In this document: positions 1 through 9,455 of the stretch, piece after piece
Layout: every line of letters starts with the position of its first letter
Position numbering within the stretch: the stretch's first letter is position 1
From: Chara braunii
Taxonomy: Eukaryota > Streptophyta > Charophyceae > Charales > Characeae
DNA length: 40,942 nt
Direction: 5' to 3'
NCBI GenBank assembly: GCA_003427395.1
Contig: BFEA01000607.1
Coordinates: forward strand, 659,473-700,414
Program-made: the position numbers and the translations under genes
Notes under the pieces: model-generated
The model's input: the letters and a program-made list of their open reading frames with translations, nothing else
The model's database searches: none
What the model was told of the DNA's origin: nothing

Positions 1-22
1 CGCGCGCGCGCGCGCGCGCGCG
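1..22. repeat. (CG)n microsatellite at window edge
   Basis: Uninterrupted CG dinucleotides. With the (GATA)n run at the other end this suggests that the contig broke at simple repeats. Confidence 0.95.
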
Positions 23-236
23 TGCGGGCCTGTATACACACACGGACTTTTTTTTTGGAGTTGTGCATAGCGAACAACACAAACACGTTTTGTTTTTTGT
101 TGTTGTCCCCTTTTCTGTACCTTCTTTCTAGCTTTCTTTCTTCGTTTTTGTGTTCTGCAGCTCTGCGCCTTTCCCCCCAACCAATAGGCAAAATTTCTGC
201 CGCAGAAGACTGGTTGGTCAATTAGCAACCACCTGC

Positions 237-347
237 CTACAGTCTTCCCCCGATGACGACGTACGGTTATTATAGCTGAATTTGGGGCATCTTTCCGTCT
301 CAATTTAGCTATAATGACCGTACGTTGTATTCGGGGGAAGACTGTAG
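237..347. mobile_element. 111-bp foldback (MITE-like) element, copy 1
   Basis: The unit starts CTACAGTCTTCCCCCGA and ends with its reverse complement TCGGGGGAAGACTGTAG. The arms continue to pair almost without a bulge for about 41 positions (position i with 112-i), leaving a 29-nt loop. It has no coding capacity. Three further copies lie at 682-786, 19131-19241 and 40231-40341. In every copy the outermost bases are CTA...TAG, which fits either a TA target duplication in a CTAG site (Tc1/mariner-like MITE) or a terminal repeat that begins CTAC. The class is therefore open; the foldback itself is directly visible. Confidence 0.85.
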
Positions 348-491
348 AGTTTAGCACATGGGCTGTGACCTGCAATGAGCTCTTACTGAGCGCTGACTTG
401 TCCGGACCTGGAATTATGACTGGCCGTGTTTGCTGTTTATGTCTGCCAGTCTCTCAGACCATCCATCTGTCAGAATGCCAATGTACCTGTG

Positions 492-593
492 TGGAATCAG
501 GGATAATGAATGTCCATCCATCCTATTTATTCCTCTTGTCAGTGGAATCAGAGATAATGAATGTCCATCCATCCTATTTATTCCTCTTGTCAG
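492..593. repeat. 51-bp tandem duplication
   Basis: Two nearly identical 51-bp units (492-542 and 543-593) beginning TGGAATCAG(G/A)GATAATGAATG. One substitution separates them, so the duplication is recent. It runs into a degenerate CTGTCAG-rich stretch to about 680. Confidence 0.9.
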
Positions 594-681
594 TCTGTCA
601 GCCTGCCATTCTGTCAATCTGTTAATATGAGTCTGTCAGTTTGTCAGCATGTGAATCATTCTGTCAGCCTCTGTCAGTAAG

Positions 682-786
682 CTACCGTCTTAACTCGAAT
701 ACAACGTACGGTAGCTGTATTTGGGACAACTTTGATTCTAGATGCAGCCTTAATGACCACATGTGGTATTTGGGTGAAGAGAGTAG
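682..786. mobile_element. Foldback element, copy 2 (decayed)
   Basis: It starts CTACCGTCTTAACTCGAA and ends GTGAAGAGAGTAG. It aligns with the 111-bp copy at 19131-19241 apart from a 6-bp deletion in the left arm, and its arms pair less well. TAAG lies immediately on both sides (678-681 and 787-790), a possible 4-bp duplication, but the other copies do not show one. Confidence 0.75.
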
Positions 787-790
787 TAAG

Positions 791-1127
791 TCCAAATGAT
801 ATTCAGTCTGACAGTTTGAATCTAGACAATCTGCAAGGTTGAACATGGAATAGGTAAATTACTAATTACGATAAACATTTTAATTTAAGGACAGGTATTA
901 TTTATGTATATCAGTGTATGTATATATACTTATATATGCATACAATTCACCTGACAGTTCTTTGTAACATACATATGTCATGATATGTGCAATATTGGAG
1001 GATTAGTTTCTTTGATACCTTTACTTTTGCTATGATGCTAATAGGCAGCATGTCCTTAAATTGGATTTCTGTTTATGAATAATACTACCACCTGCAATTG
1101 TAAAAGAAAATAAGTAATGAACACTAC
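791..1127. other. Intergenic stretch, nothing recognised
   Basis: AT-rich sequence with short TATATA runs near 920-945. I see no coding frame, RNA or terminal repeats. Confidence 0.6.
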
Positions 1128-1137
1128 AAAAGCGATT

Positions 1138-1244
1138 GTGTCCTTCGGGACATCCGTTAAAATTGGAACGATAGAGAGAAGATTAACATGGCCCCTGCGC
1201 TTTCAAGGATAACACACATAAATCAAGAAATGGTCCAAATTATT
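1138..1244 (+). pseudogene. U6 snRNA retropseudogene, copy 1
   Basis: Almost the whole length matches plant-type U6: TTCGGGACATCCGTTAAAAT, then TTGGAACGAT, CATGGCCCCTGCGC and AAATGGTCCAAAT. It is not functional. The invariant ACAGAGA box reads AGAGAGA, the AGC triad reads AAC, and extra bases (TTTC) are inserted after CCTGCGC. An A-rich tail follows (to about 1256). An imperfect repeat, AAAAGCGATTG (1128-1138) and AAAATCGAATTG (1253-1264), may be a target-site duplication. No plant upstream sequence element or TATA box is seen upstream. Confidence 0.85.
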
Positions 1245-1429
1245 AAGGGGAAAAAATCGAATTGATTATTAATCTAGGTGGTGAGAAGTGGGTACGACGT
1301 CAGACATCTGCAAAGCAAGTCTGACATTGTTCTTCGAAAGTATTTGCTATTATTCCTTTGATTCCTTTACTATAGGAAACTTGTATCTTTCTTTCGCTAA
1401 TTCATCTTGATTTATGCTAGGCATGATTA

Positions 1430-1434
<5 letters not shown>

Positions 1435-1462
<28 letters not shown>
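1435..1462. repeat. Poly(T) tract
   Basis: A run of about 28 T. It could be the A-tail of a minus-strand retroposon, but the sequence on its right (1463-1560) matches nothing else recognised here. Confidence 0.8.
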
Positions 1463-1464
<2 letters not shown>

Positions 1465-2060
1465 CAGCCGGGAATTTATTTCTCAGTCCAAGTTGTGTAT
1501 GGTTATTAGTTGGAGGGATATAAGCATTCTAAGTGCTGGCCAGCTATCAGAATGGTTCTAGGCACAGCGGCAAGACTCCCACAAGAGAGATGGTGGCTCT
1601 GTTGTGACGAGTCTTGCCGGAGTGGGATATAGGGACAGATGGCAGTTACATAGTGTAATCATTGTGCTCGGTTGCAATAAACGGTCTCTGGTTTTGCAGA
1701 TTTACACCCAACAATCAGCATACTATGATGACAGGAAGAGACCAGGTAGTGAAGTCAGTCGGAACGGAGGTTGGTTAGGGCGGCAGTTGGTCGTGTTCCT
1801 ACCAGATGCCAGCAGCTGGGGTTCCTCCACTTGTGTTTTCCCTGGATTTTGGGTTGTTTTTAGAAGTTTCTGGTAGCGGTGTTTGCGATCTTCTCATAAA
1901 TTCTTGAATAGTCTAGCAGTTTTTCCACAAGAAGTTTATGAACTCTCAGCCAACGTCAGGTAATGGCCCCGGTATCCCAAAAATAACTGGAGAGGGGTAG
2001 GGAGATCATGTTTGGACACCCGCAGTGTGCCTGGTATAGCTCAGTCTACGCTTCGCTGGC
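1463..2060. other. No gene recognised
   Basis: Mixed-composition sequence. A short motif at 1953-1982 (GTCAGGTAATGGCCCCGG, continuing) recurs at 2957-2985 with a few changes, so part of this stretch is a dispersed repeat. The 90-codon open frame at 1604-1876 has no recognisable domain. Confidence 0.5.
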
Positions 2061-2062
2061 CC

Positions 2063-2316
2063 ACGGATGGCCGATGCCAGAACAACGCTGGCTGGTGCTG
2101 GGGTGAGGTTTCGCTGCCTCGTAACCTGCTGCTAGGCAGGAGCGTGAGGCCTGGTAGAGAGATCTGGGGACTTGCCTTGGGAGGAGCATTTTCAGTGGCC
2201 AGAGGAGGGCCAAGGCCAGAACGACGCTGGTTGGAACTGGGGTGAGGTTGCACTCCCCTATAACCTGTGCTTGTCGGGGGCGTGAAGCTGGGGAAGAGAT
2301 CTGCGGATGTGGCGTT
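2063..2316. repeat. Two-copy direct repeat, period 139 bp
   Basis: GCCAGAAC(A/G)ACGCTGG starts at 2076 and again at 2215. Each is followed by CTGGGGTGAGGTT, a variable spacer, TAACCTG, a G-rich segment and AGAGATCTG. The copies are clearly diverged. No protein is preserved in either frame. Confidence 0.8.
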
Positions 2317-2616
2317 GTTGGAGGAGGCTCAGTTGGTTTGTTGGATACTGATTGGGTATACTTTTAGCTGGTTTGGGTTTTCTTTGTTAGCCCCGACTTC
2401 CCTCCCCTTGTTGGGGGCGCAGGGGTTAAGTGTCATCGGATTGTACAGGTACTGAATAAGATAGGGAGGGGCGTTATCTGTACCATTCTCTCGCTTATTT
2501 TGGGTTAGTGAGCCGTAGGTGGTGGTTGGTTGGGTGCAACGCGTCCTGACAATCCCTTTGTCCCATGAGGATGGTTAGAGGGCATAGAAGCAATAAAGAT
2601 GTGTACATACTCTCTC
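2317..2616. other. No gene recognised
   Basis: G/T-rich sequence without a credible open frame, RNA or repeat. Confidence 0.5.
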
Positions 2617-2825
2617 TTAAACCACTAATACCTCCACCAGTGTTGGGAAAATAGGAAAAACTGGCAGTTTTCCCAAACTCCTAAAAAATTGGAGGTCGGG
2701 CCCGATGACGGGTGCCATTTATATATCTCATCGGCGACAGTCGTTTCGTTTCGGCCTCCTAAAAGGTCGAAGGCCCACCCGACGCCCCACTATTTTCCCA
2801 CTCGGCAAAGATACTAGTGGTTTAA
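2617..2825. mobile_element. TTAA-flanked foldback repeat (piggyBac-like MITE candidate)
   Basis: The ends are inverted: TTAAACCACTAATACCT on the left, and the right end reads TTAAACCACTAGTATCT on the other strand (15 of 17 match). A second inverted pair (GGGAAAATAG 2645-2654, CTATTTTCCC 2790-2799) nests inside, and GGAGGTCG pairs with CGGCCTCC in the core. TTAA at both ends fits a piggyBac-type duplication, although it could simply be the end of the inverted repeat. The core recurs at 9751-9864. Confidence 0.65.
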
Positions 2826-2947
2826 CATTTGGCTGAAGTTGTTTCACAGACATAAGCAATTGCGAATTCTTCTGTAGAATTTCAAAGTTTATTCAAATAG
2901 TTTTCAAAGAAAAAGTTCGACAATTTTTCATCGATACCCCTGTTGTT
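2826..2947. other. AT-rich spacer
   Basis: Start of the AT-rich tract that runs, with interruption, to about 5430. Nothing recognised. Confidence 0.5.
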
Positions 2948-2953
2948 TTGAAC

Positions 2954-3061
2954 CGAAGTCGGGTAATGGCACCGGTATCTCAAATTGTTCTATACGTTTT
3001 TATAAGGGACATTGGGCCCAGTTCCCAGCATGTGCTCATCCCACCTAATAGATTGGAGCAT
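2954..3061 (+). repeat. LINE-tail-like dispersed fragment
   Basis: Positions 3003-3060 read ATAAGGGACATTGGGCCCAG, then CCAGCATGTGCTC, ATCCCACC and AATAGATTGGAGC. This matches the 3' UTR motif of LINE A (17048-17103) and LINE B, and the fragment at 20691-20750. Unlike the LINEs it lacks the terminal GCTCTTATC hairpin and runs into an A-rich stretch. It is either a truncated relative of the LINE or a SINE-like element that shares the LINE tail. Confidence 0.65.
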
Positions 3062-5433
3062 TGTTCAAAAAATAAAGAAATTATAAGTCATTTTATTGTT
3101 GAGATGGCTCGGCTTCCGAATAATATCTGAGACTTTTGCCTGATGTACCTTTTCTTATAATCTATCTACATTTGCGTTGTTTAGTAGACATATTTCCTTC
3201 ATGATATTTAATTTAATTAAAATGGTTTTATAGCATAACACTCCAGTAAATAAAATCACCACCGAATGAACTCAAATTGTTATAATGAACTAAACGTCAT
3301 TGTGAATTTTTTTTGTTTATTTCATGGAGTTTTTGCTGATCGTTTTTTCAAAGCCAAAGCATTTCTATGTAGTATATTAGAGAAAAAAAAACACAAACAT
3401 TTATGAATTTGAATAATATGATTTTTTCGGGGGAAAAAAAACCCAGAGACTTCAAATTTGATATTGATTCACTTAGTTATTGGGTATGAAAGTTTCACTT
3501 TGTTTTTAGTGTGATTTGTTGTAATATTTTTTCTGGTCTTTATAACAGGAGCTATGTCGATGGACAATAATTAGTTTGGCGTTTTTGACTCATCATTTTA
3601 TAATTGATGATTGTTATATCATTGTCTCAATTTTTATTGGGTATGTGTTCAATGGAAACAAACGAGTTTTTCCGGAGCTACTGGGATATTATAACAACCA
3701 TTTCCAATATTTCAAAACTTTTGTCCACTTTTGTTTTTCGTGCACCTAATGTTTTGGGACATCTTCACAATTATATATGTGCAAATTCTATGTCAATTCC
3801 AACTCGGCGGACTCACTTAGTGCTATAATTATATTTTTATACTTTCAATTATTTGTGGGACTGAGACCTTATCAAAGGATCAAAGAGAACGCACTAACAT
3901 CAAGCTATGAGTCTTAATTGTGTGGAGAATACAACCTGTAAGATTTACTTGGAAAGTCGTACAAAATGAAAACTGCAAGTGTGGCTTGGAGGAGAATAAA
4001 AAAACACTATAGAGCGCACATTTCGAAAATTATGATATCCACTGTTATCAAAGTGACCTCGAAACACATTATCCATGTAGTGCATAATCTTAGTCTATAT
4101 AAGGACATATGCAAAAATGTTTGATCATATTTTCGACATCTAGTTTTGACAACCTCTTTAGTGTTTGTGTAATTGTTTTGAAAAAAACGGTTAATGTCAA
4201 TTCTTTTCCAAAATGTGCAAAATTTCGTACACATGAGAATAAGAGAAGTAAACGGTCCTACGTGGAGATAAACTCTATTTCGAAAAATACGATATTGGAA
4301 GTTGTGAAACACGTCACACATCATATGAATGACTTAAAGAAAAATGTCATGGAAAAATACATGTTGCGCAACAGTTATGTTACCCGAGTTGTGAAATCAT
4401 GTAATGTATATCACCAGAGACCACGAGGTGAGACAAAGTGTTAGTGGTTAATAAAGATTTAAAACAAAATATTCTCTAATATGAAAATCTCCATACAACG
4501 ATTCTTCATAATAATAAATTAAGCCAGAAGTTAAGATTGATAGACAGTAGTAAAACATTAATGTAATAACCATAACATGTGTTCTTCGAACCGTGTGAGT
4601 TGGTTGTCTATCACACAACTTCTGCACACCTTGACACACGAGATTCTGTAAGGGGTAAACGCTCGTGCCTGAGCACAATTTATTTTATATGAGAACTTTG
4701 ACCATGATTTTTTACATTTAGTCTCAGTATGTGCGCATTTCTAACAAGACTGGCAGAAAGTGTAAACGCGAGATTGTTAGTCGTTCGACATGTCACTATG
4801 AATAACTCTTATGTGAGAGACGATTGATTGCTAGAGAAGAATATAGGGTTTGAAATCCGATAAAACAATTTGTCACACGGATCATACTAACAAATGAATC
4901 AATTCATTAGTTAGATTGCATCATATGTTGTCATGTAATAATTCATTCAATTTTCTATTATGTATTATCATGAAGTTGTGTACAATGAGAGGGGAAATGG
5001 TGCTTAGAGCATTGTTAAAAAAACAACAACAACATGAAACTGTATCTGTTTTCATGTCTGGATCCTTGTCCCCCCCCCCTTTTTTATTTTAGGTCGGCTC
5101 CGAGGAAGAAGGCAGACACCTTCCACTACAGTATTTACCCTAGAACGCTTTCAACTCAACTCTAGGTGTCCTTGCGGTTAGATATATCCATATATGATTG
5201 TAATTGCGGTTCAATACATCCATCCTCACACTCGACGGATCTTGGGTGATTATATGTCTCAAAGTGTGCAAATCTCAACTGTTCATTCACCATAATTATG
5301 CTTAGCTCCCTATAGGGTTTTTTCCTAACCCTTGTAAACTGTGAGGTGGCAGGAACAACCGTTGTCGGCCTGTGTTGATAAGTTTGCCATTTGTTGCTGC
5401 CTCGCCCTTCTTCCTTTTCTCTTTGTGCTTCTC
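3062..5433. other. AT-rich region without recognisable gene
   Basis: About 2.4 kb of AT-rich DNA with homopolymer runs. Short open frames at 3604-3828 (+), 4109-4444 (+) and 4448-4678 (-) show no domain I recognise. The 111-residue frame at 4109-4444 is Lys/Asn-rich, as expected of AT-rich DNA. The composition resembles 36430-39480, which holds a decayed reverse transcriptase, so this could be another decayed element; nothing in the sequence proves it. Confidence 0.5.
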
Positions 5434-5560
5434 ATAGGGCATACTCGCTCTAGGATCTTTTCCATTTCTCTATCATGGACATAATCGCAGGCAAGTGCAT
5501 CCAAGTTGGGGAGAAAACTGGTCATGTACATTCAACAAAGTCCAAGTGCGGGTGCGCTAC
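5434..5560. mobile_element. TAGGGC-TIR element, copy 1 (right end diverged)
   Basis: It begins ATAGGGCATACTCGCTCTAG, like the ends of the elements at 8136-8263 and 19722-20108. Positions 5475-5508 (ATGGACATAATCGC...CATCCAAGTT) also match the interior of the 8136-8263 copy, so homology extends past the terminus. The right end is poorly conserved and the boundary is approximate. Confidence 0.5.
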
Positions 5561-5621
5561 CTGGCCCAAAACCCTCGGTCAGTGTGCAAATGTTGTTTTT
5601 ATTGACTGCAATTACATCTAT

Positions 5622-5626
5622 ATGTG

Positions 5627-5683
<57 letters not shown>

Positions 5684-5687
5684 NNNN

Positions 5688-5756
<69 letters not shown>
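5622..5756. repeat. (TG)n - gap - (GA)n compound microsatellite
   Basis: (TG)n at 5622-5683, four undetermined bases at 5684-5687, then (GA)n at 5688-5756. The gap lies exactly at the switch of motif, so the true lengths are unknown. Long open frames across it encode only dipeptide repeats and are not genes. Confidence 0.95.
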
Positions 5757-5762
<6 letters not shown>

Positions 5763-5936
5763 ATGAACACGAGAGCGGAGTGAGTTTACGGTGGGGACGT
5801 ACTGCAAAGTTGGCAAGCCTGTAGCGGGCCACGTAGTCACCAATGATTCAGGACAGGTCCTCCATGACGAGGGCAGGATGCAAAACTGCACAATCCCCTG
5901 ACAAGGGTATTTTGCAAAGATTGAAATACAAGATAG

Positions 5937-6037
5937 GTCCTTTGGGACATCCGTTAAAATTGGAACGATACATAGAAGATTAGCATGGCCCCTGCGCAAG
6001 GATGACACACATAAATCGAGAAATGGTCCAATTTTTA
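5937..6037 (+). pseudogene. U6 snRNA retropseudogene, copy 2
   Basis: A full-length U6 match from GTCCTTTGGGACATCCG to AAATGGTCCAATTTTT, including TTAGCATGGCCCCTGCGCAA. The catalytic-site ACAGAGA box reads ACATAGA, so it is probably dead. It is followed by an A-rich tail (6036-6050) and flanked by GAAATACAAGATA (5923-5935) and GAAATCCAAGACA (6052-6064), an 11-of-13 direct repeat. RNA, A-rich tail and target-site duplication together are the signature of LINE-mediated retroposition. There is no plant-type USE or TATA box in the 60 bp upstream. Confidence 0.88.
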
Positions 6038-6064
6038 TATATAAAAGAAAAGAAATCCAAGACA

Positions 6065-6456
6065 ATCATTTCACAAATTTAGGGAATGTCAGAGGGGTAT
6101 TCCGCTTACCCACATCTTTTAGGGATATTTTAGTGTATATGTGAAGTTGTTAACTTTCTGGGGTGCTTTGCAAATCCTCCCCCCCCCCAAAAAAAAATCA
6201 AGCTTTGTGGAAGGGTCAGGACAAAAAGGTCTCTTGGTGCCAACCAACTGAGCTAGTCAGCTGGATCCTCCCAGTCGGTATTAGTAAGGTCTTCAGCCAA
6301 CACTGGCGCAAAAAAAAAGGTGTGAGTGCGCCTGTGAGTGGGTTGCATGTGGTGTGCGGGAAAGTGTTCGCTTTAGACACTACTGTTACTCGATGGGGGT
6401 GGGGGAAGATGAAAAGGGAGGCACAGTTACTGGCAAACGCTCGGTCCTGGCGTTAG
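6065..6456. other. No gene recognised
   Basis: Mixed sequence with C8 and A-rich runs. The 97-codon frame at 6163-6456 has no recognisable features. Confidence 0.5.
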
Positions 6457-6660
6457 CCGGGCCTCCACCGGCAGCCCCAAACCTGTACCCTAAACGCTAG
6501 GGCAAAGGGGCAAACATGCCGTTACCTCTCTCCACCACTGAGAGACGTAACCTCGATTCACCGAAGAGAGGTAGAAAGCTATGCTTGCAGGGGTCCCCTG
6601 TATAGTGTTAGGAGTAGTGGTAGGTAGGTAGGTAAGGACAGATATGTATGGCAGAACACC
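6457..6660 (+). repeat. SINE-like repeat, copy 1
   Basis: It shares with 7061-7240 a 5' block (ACCGGCAGCCCCAA, then TACCCTAAACGCTAGGGCAA, GGGGCAA) and a block CTATGCTTGCAGGGGTCCCC followed by TTAGGAGTAG. The spacing between blocks differs. No protein is encoded. The sequence becomes A-rich downstream and a poly(A) tract lies at 6793-6818. I could not identify an RNA polymerase III promoter, so SINE is a working label. Confidence 0.6.
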
Positions 6661-6792
6661 AGTTAAAAAATATGTGACGTGAGAGAAAAATGAGAAAATA
6701 TGTATGGCTGTCCCCCGATGAGGAGAAGGCACGTCTCATGGGTACGATGGGAGAAAATATAAATAGCTGTCCCCCTATGAGGAGAGGACGGA

Positions 6793-6818
6793 AAAAAAAA
6801 AAAAAAAAAAAAAAAAAA
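6793..6818. repeat. Poly(A) tract
   Basis: A homopolymer of about 26 A, possibly the tail of a retroposon on the plus strand. Confidence 0.8.
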
Positions 6819-7014
6819 GGGAAGATCTCATAGGTAAGAAGATGCCTTCACCACCACCGCTGGTTTGTTGCTGGTCCCTGGTCCCCGAGCCTGGGCCCGT
6901 TGCACCAGGCCGAACCTGTTCCAGGTCTGTTTTTTTTTTTTCCGGCTGTGGTTGGGGCCTACCTGTTACCAATTGAGAATGCTCTCAGTTGCACCGCACG
7001 TGTGTTATATAGTT

Positions 7015-7411
7015 AATTTCTCGATTTATGCGTGTCATCCTTGCGCAGGGGCCATGCTAACCAGACCCCCACTGGCGGCCCCAACCCTATACCCTAAACA
7101 TTAGGGGCAAGGGGCAACATGAAATCTCCCCTTCACAGTGAGAGGAAACTATGCTTGCAGGGGTCCCCTCTAGATAGCCTTAGGAGTAGGTAGTGAAAGG
7201 CAAAAACAGAAGTTGAGAGAAGAATATAGAATTAAAAGGGGAAAAAAAAATCTTTTTTTTTTTTTTTTTAACTCAAATCACGGGCCCAGTGCCCAAGGCT
7301 CATAATAATCATATAATTTGAAAAAAAAAAAAAAATCTTCTCTGTATCGTTCCAATTTTAACGGATTAAAAATAAATAAATAAATAAAAAATAACGGATG
7401 TCCCGAAGGAC
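7015..7411 (-). pseudogene. U6 snRNA retropseudogene, copy 3, interrupted
   Basis: On the minus strand 7411-7336 is the 5' part of U6 (TCCTTCGGGACATCCGTT ... AATTGGAACGATACAGAGA) and 7060-7015 is the 3' part (TTAGCATGGCCCCTGCGCAA ... TAAATCGAGAAAT). The parts abut perfectly if 7061-7335 is removed. The ACAGAGA box and AGC triad are intact here. The last 10-15 nt of U6 are missing. An A-rich insert of about 30 bp splits the 5' part between two copies of ACGGAT. Direct repeats ACGTGTGTTATATAGTTA (6998-7015) and ACGTGTGGTATATAGTTTA (7410-7428) flank the whole unit, a target-site duplication typical of LINE-driven insertion. Confidence 0.85.
7061..7335 (+). repeat. SINE-like repeat, copy 2, inserted in U6
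   Basis: It carries the same blocks as 6457-6660 (ACTGGCGGCCCCAA, TACCCTAAACATTAGGGG, CTATGCTTGCAGGGGTCCCC, TTAGGAGTAG), then A- and T-rich runs and a 15-A tail (7321-7335) that meets the U6 sequence exactly. The part from 7270 to 7300 (GGGCCCAGTGCCCAAGGCTC) resembles 21143-21165. Orientation is opposite to the U6 copy. No target-site duplication is visible at this inner junction. Confidence 0.65.
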
Positions 7412-8135
7412 GTGTGGTATATAGTTTATCTGTCATCAGTACACGAAACCTGGTTGGGAGACCGTGTCACTTCGTTCCAGGCCGAACCTGTTCCGGGCCT
7501 GTTTTCTTGAGGCTGGTTTGGGCCTACAGGTTAGCGATGGGGATTTGTCTTGGTCGCGCAGCAGGGGTAGTGGTATATATATCATCAGTGCAACCACAGT
7601 GCCGCGCCTGTTTTCGGGGCGTGGTTGGCGCCAACGGGGTTACCAATTGAGAATTTTCTTGGCCGCGCAGCTGCTGCGCGGTAGTTTCTGTGTCATCGGT
7701 ACAACATGGCGCCAAACATATCATTTTTCTTGTCCGCTTCCTCCCTCCCTCTTGGGTGGTGGTGCGTGTGACATCAGTACAATACAAGATAGTGCCGCGC
7801 CCAGGTCCCACTTGACCAGATGCTTCATTTCCGGCCGTTGATCTTCGGAATCAACGGTCTGAAATCCAGAATTAGGGTGAGCGGGACTAGGACCCCGGGC
7901 CTGGTTTCCGAGCATGGTTGGGGCGAACGGATTACCAATTGCGAATTTTCTTGGTCGCGCAGCAAGCGTGGTGGGTTTTGTGTCTGTCATCAGTACAACG
8001 TAGTGCAAATTTGCAAAACAGGTATCATTTTTCCTCCCCTTTTTTTTTTTTTGTGTGTGTGTGTGTCCCCCATCTTGGATCTTGCCAACTTCGACCCTCC
8101 TCCTTCCCTCCCGTCCTCTGCCTCTTTGCCGACCT

Positions 8136-8263
8136 CAGGGCATACTACTTACACTACTGTAGTACTTTTTTTTTACTTATGGACGTAATCGCGGTCAGAT
8201 TCATCCAGGTACAGCCATAAATAAGGTGAGAATTCAGATATAGCTAGTGTGAGTACACCCTTA
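8136..8263. mobile_element. TAGGGC-TIR element, copy 2 (short)
   Basis: The left end is CAGGGCATACTACTTACACT; the right end on the other strand is TAAGGGTGTACTCACACTAG. These match the terminal repeats of 19722-20108. It is only 128 bp long and non-coding, so any mobility would need a transposase from elsewhere. Confidence 0.6.
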
Positions 8264-9402
8264 CTCCTTGGTGTCCTTTCCACCTCCCCTTCTCATCTCC
8301 CACTTTACTCTTCCGCTTCCTCCCTCCCTTTCGGATCTTGCCCACGTCCTCCCTCCTTCCTCCTTCCCTCCCGTCCTCCCTCCCTCCTCCTTCCCTCCCA
8401 TCCTCCCTCCCCCCTCCTTCCCTCCCGTCCTCTCTCTTTTCCGGCCTCACTCCTTACCGTCTTTTTTTTTTTTTTTTCCTTGCCGTCATTTCCCCTTTTT
8501 CCTCTTCTCTTCCCTTACTCTGCAACTGAGAATGCACGTCCAAAAAGTGAAAGAGACGAAAACTTTTTTTTTTGTTTTTTGGCCTCCCAGCAAGCACGCA
8601 CGCACGCACGCAAGCACGCACGCACACACACGCACACACACGCACACACACACACACGCACAAAGTCTTTCCTGAGGAGATGTCTATAGCAAACATGACC
8701 AACGCACAGCGATGAGGAGTCGATCGGCTAGTCGGACAAAATGATGCGGCGCAGCCATACTTCGTGAGATGTGCAAAATGAGAATGAATGTTCAGCGCCA
8801 TATTCTTTGTCTTTTGTGCATGTGGTGAGGAGTGGAGGGAGGCCCCTGTGTGGAGGGAGGCCCCTATGTCTGTGTGTACGGAACCTGACAACAGAGACAA
8901 ACACAACACACACGTGTGTACAACTGCAGGAGGTAGAGGAAAGACGCAGAAGCCATCTAAAGTGCAACTGCGCCTTTCACCCATAGACAGATACCCCTCA
9001 TCAACGACCCGCCGCACCCCCACCCTCTCCCCCCTCTTCCCTTCTGCTTGTTCTGCTGCTCCTCGCCCTCATTGCCGTCTTGCAACTTTCGGTACAGCTT
9101 TGTCGTGGTCGTCCTCCTCTCCCATCCCCCCTCCGCGTGTTTCTTCCTTATGCCACCTTTTTCTTGCCACGCATCATGATCATGATCCTCTTCCCGCTCT
9201 TGCTGTTGATCCTCCTCCTCCTCCTCCTCCTCATCATCATCATCTACCGCCTATTGACTTCGATTCTCTTCATGCTGGACCCCACCTCCGTCCTCCTCTG
9301 TCTAACGCTTTCTCAGGTCTCTCCTCGTACGCTTTCTCAGGTCTCACCTCGTCTCTCCTCTCTCAGCTACATGATCTCTCTCGGCTTAGCAGTTAAGGCC
9401 GC
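8264..9402. other. Pyrimidine-rich low-complexity region
   Basis: Mostly CCTCCCTT-type runs (8270-8530), poly(T) at about 8461-8477, a CGCA/CACA microsatellite at about 8592-8657, and more C/T-rich DNA to 9402 with a TCCTCC run near 9210-9230. Long open frames here (8249-8689, 8788-9396 and others) are Pro/Ser/Leu-rich products of composition bias, not supported genes. Confidence 0.7.

Positions 9403-9404
<2 letters not shown>

Positions 9405-9451
<47 letters not shown>
9405..9451. repeat. (CT)n microsatellite
   Basis: An uninterrupted CT dinucleotide run. Confidence 0.95.

Positions 9452-9455
<4 letters not shown>

Larger units (their letters stand above)
6908..8005. repeat. Degenerate tandem repeats, four units of about 110-120 bp
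   Basis: The unit reads roughly GGCCGAACCTGTTCC, GGGCCTGTTTTC, GTGGTTGGGGCC, ACCAATTGAGAATTTTCTTG, GTCGCGCAGC, TGTCATCAGTACAAC. Copies are at 6908-6997 (continuing at 7429-7447 after the U6 insertion), 7479-7590, 7597-7716 and 7886-8005. On the minus strand they give related short peptide stretches in different frames, so a decayed coding repeat cannot be excluded, but no frame is continuous. Confidence 0.7.

Noticed and set aside
2030-2115. tRNA-like A box (TATAGCTCAGTC) followed by GGTTTCGCTGCC
   Set aside because: B box does not match and no cloverleaf can be drawn.
3604-4678. Short open frames in the AT-rich tract
   Set aside because: No domain, no similarity to other parts of the window; expected by chance in a region this long.
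5475-6065. Open frames encoding (VC)n, (ER)n, (LS)n or (TH)n
   Set aside because: Products of the microsatellite; they also cross undetermined bases.
7061-7335. Intron in a U6 gene
   Set aside because: Poly(A) tail, opposite orientation and a related copy at 6457 favour retroposon insertion.
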